Assembly (NCBI GenBank): GCA_017961295.1
Contig: JAGCXL010000027.1
Span: forward strand, 1 to 50,400
Direction of reading: 5' to 3'
Origin: Elusimicrobiaceae bacterium
Lineage (GTDB): Bacteria > Elusimicrobiota > Elusimicrobia > Elusimicrobiales > Elusimicrobiaceae
Length of the DNA: 50,400 nt
Positions 42,697-50,260 of the stretch are shown piece after piece. Numbering within the stretch: position 1 is the stretch's first letter; every line of letters begins with the position of its first letter. A model generated the notes under the pieces. The model did not search any database. It saw only the letters and a program-made list of their open reading frames with translations, and was not told the DNA's origin. Made by a program: the position numbers and the translations under genes.

Positions 42697-44286
42697 TTAT
42701 CGTCCTCTCCCTCTGGTTTCGTTTTCACAAGACAACACAAACTCCGTTCCTTCTTTCTTTTTAGCATTTTTACCCGTACTAATAGAAGGAGTAGCATAAT
42801 TCATCTTTATGTTGCGGCACAGACGTTTCAAAGCAGGCTGTTTACCCACCGACTCTTTAAATTGTCCCCCTAACAGCAGGTCATCCGTGCTTTCCTTTCC
42901 CGAAGCCAATACCCCTTCCAAAACCAGTCTTCCTTCTCCCTGTCGTTTGGGTGGGAACGCGGTGGAAAAGTTCACCTTTGTTAACCACATCTTGGGCAGC
43001 ATAGCTTGTGCTACACTATTTAAAACGGGAGTAACCAACGAACTGTTTGAATACACCTCTGTCAAAACCTCATTTTGATTTCTAAGGGAATCCAAGTTCG
43101 TCTGCAATTGAGTGGCAGAAAGCCCTTTAAAATCTTCAATGATTTGTTCTTCGGCCGCTTTCTTCTGTTTGAACGAATAATTGGCTATTACAAGGTCCAC
43201 ATAACTCTTTCCGGTGTACAGAATCATCAGGGCCGCCAACACCAAAACAATTTTCCACGCAGTCCAGCTGGCAGTAAATTCATACGCACTTAAGCGCTTA
43301 CCTTTATTAAAGTCAATATCCGGCGAATTGGTATCAAAGAATTTTCCGCTTGCCCCGATAGCAGCCACTTCACCCGAGGACTTGGTTTCAATTCCAAACA
43401 CTTCACTCAAATCCCATTTACGCACAGGTTTATGGGCATCTGCTTCCAAAGCGGCAAGCCACTGCTCACTGTTATACCCAATCAAAACCGCTTCTTCAAA
43501 AGGATCTCTTTCCAATTGTTTAGCAATAAATTCCGCACTATTGGTAATTTCAAAACGACGGCGCTCGGCGGGAATAGAACCGGAAATTTCCACATCTCTT
43601 TCCAACATCGGCACCGTTCCGTTCATGAAAATAAAATTAGCCATTTCCTTACCGAAGAAGGAATAGATACGGCCCGAGCCCACCGCTTCCTTATCATTAT
43701 CCGAAAACGCACGTCCCAAAGAAATCGCAAAAGGTTCTACGGAAATAAGATCCAACCCCACGGCTTTAAGCCCTTTTTCCAAACGGGAAATAATAGTTTT
43801 AGAGGTCATGGCAAACACCACCCCTAACTTTTTTTGTTTGGTGGCAGCCGTTTCAAATTCGTAAGCGTAGTAGGAATAAACGGCTTTATCAAAGGGGAAA
43901 TGAATATATTTGCGTGCTTCGTTGGGAATCCCTTCCGCCCACTCTTGGCGTTTAAGAGGAATAGAAATCACAAAGTGACGCAATAAGCAAAATTCCGGAG
44001 CCAAGCTGACTACCACTTGAGTCGTATCCCACGACTTTTTAGAGGTCACTCTCGTCAAGGCATCTTGCCAATATTCCATCGTAAAAAACGATTCGTTCAG
44101 GTCCAAAGGTTTGAGCTGGGTCTTATCCAGCAAGTTCACGGGAACCCGGATGAGCGATTCCAACACCACCCCGCTATCGCGCCGAGCACTTTGGGCAACA
44201 TACAACTCATCGGTACCTATATAAATACCTAGGCAGTCCGGATGGGCTTTCATGTTCGGCCCGATCAAAACCTCTGATAAATTCAT
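42697..44286 (-). CDS. PilM-PilN fusion (GspL-like)
   Basis: 529 aa joining two usual pilus proteins. Residues about 15-270 are an actin-like PilM fold (CLGIYIGTDELYVAQSA, then VVFAMTSKTIISRLEKGLKAVGLDLISVEPFA). After a linker, a transmembrane helix (about 325-345, IVLVLAALMILYTG) leads into a coiled coil and a periplasmic PilN-type domain (SSLVTPVLNSVAQAMLPKMWLTKV). In T4P systems these are separate proteins that join by the PilN N-terminus; GspL of T2SS has the same fused order. It probably anchors PilB to the membrane platform. Confidence 0.82.
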   Translation of the reverse strand: MNLSEVLIGPNMKAHPDCLGIYIGTDELYVAQSARRDSGVVLESLIRVPVNLLDKTQLKPLDLNESFFTMEYWQDALTRVTSKKSWDTTQVVVSLAPEFCLLRHFVISIPLKRQEWAEGIPNEARKYIHFPFDKAVYSYYAYEFETAATKQKKLGVVFAMTSKTIISRLEKGLKAVGLDLISVEPFAISLGRAFSDNDKEAVGSGRIYSFFGKEMANFIFMNGTVPMLERDVEISGSIPAERRRFEITNSAEFIAKQLERDPFEEAVLIGYNSEQWLAALEADAHKPVRKWDLSEVFGIETKSSGEVAAIGASGKFFDTNSPDIDFNKGKRLSAYEFTASWTAWKIVLVLAALMILYTGKSYVDLVIANYSFKQKKAAEEQIIEDFKGLSATQLQTNLDSLRNQNEVLTEVYSNSSLVTPVLNSVAQAMLPKMWLTKVNFSTAFPPKRQGEGRLVLEGVLASGKESTDDLLLGGQFKESVGKQPALKRLCRNIKMNYATPSISTGKNAKKKEGTEFVLSCENETRGRGR

Positions 44287-44314
44287 ATGATCCCCTTTTC
44301 CCCCAAACTAATTA

Positions 44315-46228
44315 CTAATAAGAAATTTCTGTATATTCCTCTTCGTACGGAACACCATACGGATTGTCTACCGCGCTGGTAGAAGAAACACTGCTATACT
44401 CTTGCGCCGGAAGGTCCGCATACGTCTGTGAAGACGAAGAAGTCACGGTGCTATTTACCGTATTATCATCCGTCACAACATTACGAACGGTTTTTGTTAC
44501 CGTATAAGAACTGGTATCGGTGGAAGATGCCGCAGCCGCTTCTTGCGCATTTGCTTTAACTTGAACGTCCTGCTGCACTTGTACGACGGCTTCTTCCTGC
44601 TCGGCGGCCTGTGCCGCTTGCGCACATCCCAAGCAGTGCATCACACGCCCGGGCTTGTTCCACAAACGATCCGACTTATAATTTACAACGGTACTTTTTT
44701 GCTCGGTTACTTTCTTGGCCGGGCAAGTTCCCATTTGGCACGAAGCCATCGGATCCGGCGCGCAACGTACCACTAAACGGCGGCGCAACGTTTGTTTCTT
44801 CCCTTTCAAATCAACTGCGCTAAGTACCACTGTATATTTACCGCAGGGAAGTTCGGGCCCGATAATTCCTTTGCGCCCGTTCCACAAAATTTGGTGATAC
44901 ACCGGTGAAAAACCTTCCAACTGGCGCACGACATAATAGTTGCCGTCGCGCCCGTGCTGAATCACTTGTAACGTCCAATTGTCTAAGGTATCCACGGTTT
45001 CTAATACAGAAAAATCAATCGCATACGCTTCCCCTAAAGAGCGGTCAATCGCATGGCACGAAGGAACAATCGCCATACTCAGCAGCGGTCCTTTTTCTTT
45101 TTCTTCATTTTCCAGCAAACGGGTAGGCAAGCTGGCATCATAGTCAAACACAATGGAAAGACCTTTTAAATTAGAAAATTGCGCAGGTACTTCCTCATCT
45201 ACTAATCCCATATTATAGTACAACTTGCCTTGAGAAATACCCCGTTTAACTAAATAGGATTTAAGCGCCATCGCTTGGCGAATCCCGCCCAAGGTTACAT
45301 CATCGGTGTAAGATCCTGCCGGCAAAATGATATAGCGGGCGCCCTGGGTCAAAGCCAACAATTCAAAAATGTTATCCAAATCTTGTACGGCATCGGAACG
45401 AAATGAATTTTTGTAAAACAACGCATCATCATCAATGTCTAAAGCATCGGGTCTGCCGTCCGGACGCATATAAAGGTGCATTTTGTTGTTAGCGGAAATG
45501 CGGGCCACCGCGCTATCGGTCATGCTTTGCAATTTTTGTTGGGTGTATAAGTTGCGCGCTTCAATGGCTTGCGGGCTGGTTAAATCCGCAAAAGTGGAAG
45601 AAGAAGTAGGAACCAACGGTTCTTGCGCCGGGGAACCGGCCGCCAACATTTGGCCTTCTATCGGTTGTGCTGCTTGCAAAGATTGAGAAGAATTGGCTCG
45701 CGCGCTCGTTTGAGCGGGCAGCGGCGCACCGTTGGCAGCCACCGTTCCCTGTGTGGGATCTTCATCACTTTGGATATAATCGGATAATTGGCGTTCTTCA
45801 ATTTGCTCGGTCAAGGTTTTGGGAGTGCCCAAAATTTGTTGGGTTTGGCGTACTACTTCTTCGGATTCCGTGGCCAACGTATCCAATTTCTCGGTTCCGT
45901 AATTGGCCAAGTTTTCCGCCCGGTTTACCAACGTTTGTGTGGGCTGATCGGGGAAACGCACATCCACTTCCACCGGCGTTTTAATTCCGCCCATTTCGTT
46001 GTGGATAGCCCCAATATATTTGTTAGCGAGATTTACTTGTTCCGTATCTCCGTTCATAAGCACATCTACAAAGTAGTCCATTGCTTTGTCGTTATCTTTG
46101 TTTTGATATGCTTCTATTCCCTTCTGCAATTGTTTATCTGCAGACTCGGCCTTCACGGACGTTCCCGTTAAACACAAGCTGCATAGTAACGCTAAAACAC
46201 ACCAGCCATTTCTTTTTATTTTGCTCAT
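44315..46228 (-). CDS. Envelope protein with TPR, OmpA-like and FlgD-Ig-like regions, first gene of the pilus operon
   Basis: About 637 aa from the ATG at 46228, with AAGGAAC upstream. Signal peptide MSKIKRNGWCVLALLCSLCLTG, then a TPR-like unit (LQKGIEAYQNKDNDKAMDYF) near residue 35. A Gln/Ser-rich linker leads to an OmpA-like region (LPAGSYTDDVTLGGIRQAMA, then KSYLVKRGISQGKLYYNMG) that lacks the usual NRRV-type end. Then comes a domain with GDG-type WNGRKGIIGPELPCGKYTVVLSAVDLKG, resembling the FlgD Ig-like fold. The C-terminus is Thr/Ser/Val-rich with a short Cys motif (CLGC). I infer a role in holding the machine in the cell wall. Confidence 0.72.
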   Translation of the reverse strand: MSKIKRNGWCVLALLCSLCLTGTSVKAESADKQLQKGIEAYQNKDNDKAMDYFVDVLMNGDTEQVNLANKYIGAIHNEMGGIKTPVEVDVRFPDQPTQTLVNRAENLANYGTEKLDTLATESEEVVRQTQQILGTPKTLTEQIEERQLSDYIQSDEDPTQGTVAANGAPLPAQTSARANSSQSLQAAQPIEGQMLAAGSPAQEPLVPTSSSTFADLTSPQAIEARNLYTQQKLQSMTDSAVARISANNKMHLYMRPDGRPDALDIDDDALFYKNSFRSDAVQDLDNIFELLALTQGARYIILPAGSYTDDVTLGGIRQAMALKSYLVKRGISQGKLYYNMGLVDEEVPAQFSNLKGLSIVFDYDASLPTRLLENEEKEKGPLLSMAIVPSCHAIDRSLGEAYAIDFSVLETVDTLDNWTLQVIQHGRDGNYYVVRQLEGFSPVYHQILWNGRKGIIGPELPCGKYTVVLSAVDLKGKKQTLRRRLVVRCAPDPMASCQMGTCPAKKVTEQKSTVVNYKSDRLWNKPGRVMHCLGCAQAAQAAEQEEAVVQVQQDVQVKANAQEAAAASSTDTSSYTVTKTVRNVVTDDNTVNSTVTSSSSQTYADLPAQEYSSVSSTSAVDNPYGVPYEEEYTEISY

Positions 46229-46283
46229 GTAACACTTGTTCCTTGCGCTAGATTCAATTTTAAAACCAAACACCGATATAGGT

Positions 46284-46311
46284 ATTATAGCAATTTCGTA
46301 CGATTTGTAAA
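46284..46311 (-). promoter_or_regulatory. Promoter of the pilus operon
   Basis: On the minus strand TTTACA (46311-46306), 16-bp spacer, TATAAT (46289-46284) with an upstream TGC extension. It lies about 56 nt before the first ATG and is the only strong promoter I see for the 14 kb operon. Confidence 0.75.
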
Positions 46312-46367
46312 GATTTTTTTACAGTTTATTTTTTCACTTAAAATTGTAACAAAATTTTTGCCGCTTT

Positions 46368-48983
46368 TTATTTCATGTTATTCAACGTTTCAAGCCGCGT
46401 CATTGCCGTCGGTTGTTTGGGATAATAAAACAATGCATTTTCCAATGCCCGACGGGAATTGTCCCTGTTTTCTGCTTTGTAGTACAAAGAGGACAAAGCC
46501 AAGTTGGCCCACAAATTATCCGGCCGCTGAGCCAGCACGCGTTGCAAAATTTCTTCTGCTTTTAAATCATTACCGCTTAAAGAAAAAACACGCGCCAGTA
46601 AAATTTGTCCGTTCCAATCTTGCGGATATTGCTGCACATAGGCTTCAATATTTTCCCGCAATTTATGTTGATAGGGCGCGGACATCTTATTAAATTTTTC
46701 TGTTTTTTGTTGGTACGTTTGCAACAAACGGGCTTGCGCTAAAAGCGGGGGTTCTTCTTCCTGGGTATAAAATTTTTGGACACTTTTTAGCAAGTCCGCG
46801 TTAAGGGTATCCGCCATCAGGCCGCGCAGATAAATATTTTTTGCCTTTTCCGTTTCCCCTTGTTTTTGGTAGATATCCCCTACCTGTTGCCACAACCGTG
46901 TTTGATACGGAAATAAGGCAAGTCCCCGTTCCAACAAGTGGACTTCATCCGCGTTGGCATAAGTTATATTTTCACTTAACAACGAAGCCAACAACTCATA
47001 CGCTTCCAAATGATAAGGATGGATACGCAAGTGATCCACCAAATAGTGCAAAGCTTTAGGCGTGTCTTGCAGGGCTAAGGCAGACAGAGCCGCCTGATAA
47101 TATACTTCTTCATAATAAGAAGCAGCTGACATCGTCTTTTCCAACACCTTTAAACTCTGGTCGTATTTTTGCTGGTTAAAAAGCAATTGCCCCAGCAAAA
47201 ATCCCGCCTCGGTATTTGCCGGATACAGCGTTAAAGCCGCCGACAAATTACGCGCGGCACCCTCGTAATTTTTGGCTGCTATTTTTTTCTGCCCGACGAA
47301 AGATTCATACTCACTGGCAAACCAAAGCCCTTGCCACACACAAACACTTATGCAGGCCACCAACAACGTAAAAGCAACGGCTTTGGTTCCGGGGTTGGCG
47401 GTAACCGTAATTTTTCCTTCCTCTTTTCCCACGCCGCTTACTTCGGCCCCGACAAACCACCAGAAAATAAAAGCCGGCACCACCGCGTGCAGAGAAATGT
47501 TGAGCATATTATCCACCAGCATTCCCAAAATACCGCAGAAAATAGCTTGCAACAGTTGTTTTTTATCACCTTCTTTTTTATGAGCCGCAAAATCTTTTAC
47601 TTCTAAAAACAGCACCATAAACATAAATAAAAAGAGTCCCACTCCCACAATGCCGCCTTGCGCTAATTGAAATAAAATTTCGTTGTGAGGGGCATTGGTG
47701 GTGGTTTTTAAGGCACGCAGTTCGGGGTATGCCAGCAAGGTTTTGGGCTGATGCTGCGCAAAAGCCATTTGATAATTCCCTACGCCGCTACCCAACACCG
47801 GGCGCGCCAAAAAAATTTCTTTGGAAGTATCCCACATCAGTAAACGCTGATGTAACGACTCAAAAATGCGTTCTTTTTTGATATTTAACGAAAAATCATT
47901 TAACTCCAACGGGCGCATTTCAAGCACGCGGTTTTTTACCGGGCTAATGGCATCGCCCGGGCCGGGCATATAAACGGAACTGTACGCCACCCCTACCGCC
48001 AAGAGTGTTAGCAAAAATACGCGTCCTTTACGCTGCCAAATTAAACTGCGCAACGTGCCGAACATCCACATCATAAAGAGAGCACACAATGCCCCAATCC
48101 AGCACGAACGTGCCAACCCGAAAGACAAATACAAAACATATACTAATACCAAAAGCCCGTAAACTACAAAATCTTTTTTGCTGTCGGTACGCATAAAATA
48201 TACCAAAAGCGCCGGCAGCAACATAACCACTACAGAAGATAAAAAGTTTGGATTCCCGAAGGTAGAAAAGGCACGCGTAGCAAACTGGTTAATTTCAAAC
48301 GGCCACAAAAAGTCCAGTCCCAAGGCTTGCAGCACCCCATAACAACACGCTAAAAACACCGCCACAAAAATAAGTACAAAAATATTTTCTTGCGTTAATT
48401 TTTTAAGCACCCGTACGCCCAAAAAAATACCGATAATCCACAACACCACGCCATACCAATCCCACAACTGCGCCCAAAACGTTTCCGACGCTGCATGCGT
48501 TTTTAAAGCCGGGTAAAAATACCACAGTCCCCCCCACACAAAGAAAAGTAAAATATAATTGGTTTTGCTTTCAATCGTACCGGAGAACACCACATTTTTA
48601 CTAATGATATACGCTCCCACCGCCACAAATAATAAGAGGGAACCGTAGTTAAGCATATTAAACACAAGCGTCTGGCGCAACGCTTGCGGCGCGCTGGAAA
48701 AAGCAGACACCCACCCCATCGCACAGGCAATCACATAGATAAAAAATGCCAAGTCAAAAAATGTTTTGGTAAAATCAATCGTTTGCGTGCGCAGAAATTT
48801 CACAAACAGGGTTGCGTAGATAAGTGCAATAAGCAAATAAAGCAGTACGTTTTGCGCAAAGAACGGATTGGCAGTCAAATCCGTAAAAAAGATAAGCGGC
48901 ACGACGAGGAACGTGGCTGCCAAAAGCACCCGTACTACCTTCATGTAAATAGTTTCTTTTTGAGGTTTGGTTAAATTAAGCAT
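46368..48983 (-). CDS. Wzy/O-antigen-ligase family membrane protein with C-terminal TPRs
   Basis: About 871 aa. Residues about 15-545 hold 12-14 transmembrane helices. The Wzy_C signature lies near RPVLGSGVGNYQMAFAQH and NAPHNEILFQLAQGGIVG. The C-terminal 330 residues are TPRs (AARNLSAALTLYPANTEAGF, then ENRDNSRRALENALFYYPKQ). Family members polymerise or transfer glycans: O-antigen ligase, Wzy, or PglL/PilO-type pilin O-glycosyltransferases. Its place next to a pilus operon makes pilin glycosylation possible. No Shine-Dalgarno is seen. The ATG at 48983 and one at 48944 are both possible; the frame before 48983 needs TTG. Confidence 0.82.
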   Translation of the reverse strand: MLNLTKPQKETIYMKVVRVLLAATFLVVPLIFFTDLTANPFFAQNVLLYLLIALIYATLFVKFLRTQTIDFTKTFFDLAFFIYVIACAMGWVSAFSSAPQALRQTLVFNMLNYGSLLLFVAVGAYIISKNVVFSGTIESKTNYILLFFVWGGLWYFYPALKTHAASETFWAQLWDWYGVVLWIIGIFLGVRVLKKLTQENIFVLIFVAVFLACCYGVLQALGLDFLWPFEINQFATRAFSTFGNPNFLSSVVVMLLPALLVYFMRTDSKKDFVVYGLLVLVYVLYLSFGLARSCWIGALCALFMMWMFGTLRSLIWQRKGRVFLLTLLAVGVAYSSVYMPGPGDAISPVKNRVLEMRPLELNDFSLNIKKERIFESLHQRLLMWDTSKEIFLARPVLGSGVGNYQMAFAQHQPKTLLAYPELRALKTTTNAPHNEILFQLAQGGIVGVGLFLFMFMVLFLEVKDFAAHKKEGDKKQLLQAIFCGILGMLVDNMLNISLHAVVPAFIFWWFVGAEVSGVGKEEGKITVTANPGTKAVAFTLLVACISVCVWQGLWFASEYESFVGQKKIAAKNYEGAARNLSAALTLYPANTEAGFLLGQLLFNQQKYDQSLKVLEKTMSAASYYEEVYYQAALSALALQDTPKALHYLVDHLRIHPYHLEAYELLASLLSENITYANADEVHLLERGLALFPYQTRLWQQVGDIYQKQGETEKAKNIYLRGLMADTLNADLLKSVQKFYTQEEEPPLLAQARLLQTYQQKTEKFNKMSAPYQHKLRENIEAYVQQYPQDWNGQILLARVFSLSGNDLKAEEILQRVLAQRPDNLWANLALSSLYYKAENRDNSRRALENALFYYPKQPTAMTRLETLNNMK

Positions 48984-48989
48984 ACCGTT

Positions 48990-49024
48990 CAAAACAAATG
49001 CCCGGAACGTCCTTAGCTCCGGGC
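48990..49024 (-). terminator. Terminator of the Pal-like gene
   Basis: On the minus strand GCCCGGA / TCCGGGC around a 10-nt loop, followed by ATTTGTTTT. It falls right before the start of the Wzy-like gene, so it could also act as an attenuator. Confidence 0.6.
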
Positions 49025-49044
49025 GTTACAACCGATCAAACTGT

Positions 49045-49575
49045 TTAATAAACGGATTTCCAATCCCGTTTGGTAAGTTTCATATCTACCCGGCGATTTA
49101 CCAAACGTCCCTCACTGGAATTATCCAACGTAATGGGGCGCGTATTGCCATAGGCATGGATACGAATACGGTCCGCTTCAATCCCGCGGCTGACCAAATA
49201 CGATTTTATCACCGAAGCGCGCGCACCGGACAACCAGTAATTATATTCGTCCGAACCGAGCACGTCGGAATGTCCTTCCAAAATTAAGTGTACGTTTCCC
49301 TTTTCCTTTAGCAAGGTAGTCACCTTGTCCAAAATCGGGTAGGCATACTCCGGCGGGCGGATAGAGTCAAAATCATAATTGACAGACGGCAACTTCATGG
49401 AACGATACATCTGGGTAGGGGTTTGTTTGGCCAGTTTGTAGTTGGCTTCTTGCATGGCAAGCACATTGGGATCTTCGGCCGCTTTACGGGGGCGGTCATC
49501 TACCCCTTCCGGTTGGGTGGCACAGGCCCCCAGAACAAATGCCGTAGCTACTAAAAATAATTTGCGTAAATTCAT
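49045..49575 (-). CDS. pal: Peptidoglycan-associated lipoprotein (Pal/OmpA family)
   Basis: 176 aa from the ATG at 49575, with a strong AAAGGAGG Shine-Dalgarno; the open frame upstream covers the promoter and is rejected. Lipobox LGAC near residue 17. The OmpA domain (about 70-175) has the peptidoglycan-binding pattern LEGHSDVLGSDEYNYWLSGARA and ends NRRVDMKL. Anchors the outer membrane to the wall. No tolB or ybgF is next to it, so it may be a Pal-like paralogue rather than the Tol-Pal one. Confidence 0.88.
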   Translation of the reverse strand: MNLRKLFLVATAFVLGACATQPEGVDDRPRKAAEDPNVLAMQEANYKLAKQTPTQMYRSMKLPSVNYDFDSIRPPEYAYPILDKVTTLLKEKGNVHLILEGHSDVLGSDEYNYWLSGARASVIKSYLVSRGIEADRIRIHAYGNTRPITLDNSSEGRLVNRRVDMKLTKRDWKSVY

Positions 49576-49593
49576 AAATATCCTCCTTTGAGT

Positions 49594-49622
49594 ATTATAA
49601 AAAAATACAGTCACTTTGTAAA
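49594..49622 (-). promoter_or_regulatory. Promoter of the Pal-like gene
   Basis: On the minus strand TTTACA (49622-49617), 17-bp spacer, TATAAT (49599-49594). About 19 nt before the ATG. Confidence 0.78.
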
Positions 49623-49649
49623 CAGACTTATAAACAGCTGTGCGCAACC

Positions 49650-49850
49650 TGTGGACAACTACCTTTATATACGGAAATTTAAGGCTTTTTTTAATAGGCT
49701 AGTTAGTTTGGCAAGTAGTGTTATCACTACCCCCTGTGGAAAAGTTATTTTTTTTGTGGATAACTTGCCATTTTTAGATGGTTGCAGGAAATATACCGCC
49801 CAATGCCCGACGTAAAATAGTTTCCCTGTTAGTAAAACAAGTTTTCCACA
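49650..49850. promoter_or_regulatory. Cluster of DnaA-box-like sites in a 423-bp intergenic region
   Basis: The gap 49576-49998 contains TGTGGACAA (49650-49658, one mismatch), TGTGGAAAA (49735-49743, one mismatch), TGTGGATAA (49755-49763, exact DnaA box) and, on the other strand, TTTTCCACA (49842-49850, one mismatch). A weaker TGTTGACAA lies at 49865. An AT-rich tract lies among them. It could be a replication origin, a DnaA-titrating locus or a DnaA-regulated promoter region. dnaA, dnaN, gyrB and rpmH are not seen nearby. The gap also holds the promoters at 49594 and 49867 and the operator copy C. Confidence 0.5.
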
Positions 49851-49866
49851 ATTTCGTAAAAAGTTG

Positions 49867-49895
49867 TTGACAACTTGCAGATTTTGGTGTATATA
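49867..49895 (+). promoter_or_regulatory. Candidate promoter upstream of the 56-aa gene
   Basis: TTGACA (49867-49872), 17-bp spacer, TATATA (49890-49895). A second candidate lies downstream: TTGCGC (49943-49948), 17 bp, TTTAAT (49966-49971), preceded by operator copy C. Confidence 0.55.
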
Positions 49896-49910
49896 AAGGG
49901 CCTATTTAGG

Positions 49911-49937
49911 GGACCTAGGGCAAAAACAGGTCCAAAT
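49911..49937 (+). promoter_or_regulatory. Shared 27-bp upstream element, copy C (putative operator)
   Basis: GGACCT (49911-49916) and AGGTCC (49928-49933) form a perfect 6-bp inverted repeat, followed by AAAT. About 22 of 27 positions match copy A. It lies 5 bp upstream of the TTGCGC -35 candidate at 49943. Confidence 0.5.
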
Positions 49938-49998
49938 TTCGCTTGCGCCGCAGCCCCAAAACAGGTTTAATAAAGTATAGATTTTAAAGGAGTAACTT

Positions 49999-50169
49999 AT
50001 GAACACCAAAACCAATTTGCGCTTTTTATTATCGTTAGGATCTACCAAAGTTGTAGTATTGCAAGACGGAAACAGCCTGCACGCTTATACCAATCCGCTC
50101 AGCACGGCGGCCCGGCAAAAAGCAACCGTCGTGCCCGAACATGTAGCCGAAGCCCTGGTGGAACAATAA
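49999..50169 (+). CDS. Small protein of 56 aa, unknown function
   Basis: A short frame from ATG (49999) to TAA (50169), below the usual length cut-off. Support comes from a strong AAAGGAG Shine-Dalgarno 7 nt upstream, two upstream promoter candidates and a strong terminator 20 bp after the stop. The protein is soluble, opens MNTKTNLRFLLSLGSTKVVV and ends VPEHVAEALVEQ, with no cysteine. I recognise no family. It carries the same promoter element as the secreted orphan at 2523 and the pepT gene. Confidence 0.7.
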   Translation: MNTKTNLRFLLSLGSTKVVVLQDGNSLHAYTNPLSTAARQKATVVPEHVAEALVEQ

Positions 50170-50189
50170 CCCTTTATCCGTCCTTTCCA

Positions 50190-50222
50190 AACCGCACCCG
50201 CAACCCGGGTGCGGTTTTTTAT
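50190..50222 (+). terminator. Rho-independent terminator
   Basis: An 11-bp stem pairs AACCGCACCCG with CGGGTGCGGTT around CAACC, followed by a T run. Ends the 56-aa gene. Confidence 0.88.
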
Positions 50223-50247
50223 TGCAGCGCACCCAAGTAATAATTGC

Positions 50248-50253
50248 TATAAT
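50248..50253 (+). promoter_or_regulatory. Extended -10 box of a leaderless start
   Basis: TTGCTATAAT with TATAAT at 50248-50253, 7 nt before the ATG at 50261 and overlapping an earlier in-frame ATG at 50252. No Shine-Dalgarno. Confidence 0.5.
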
Positions 50254-50260
50254 GAAACGT

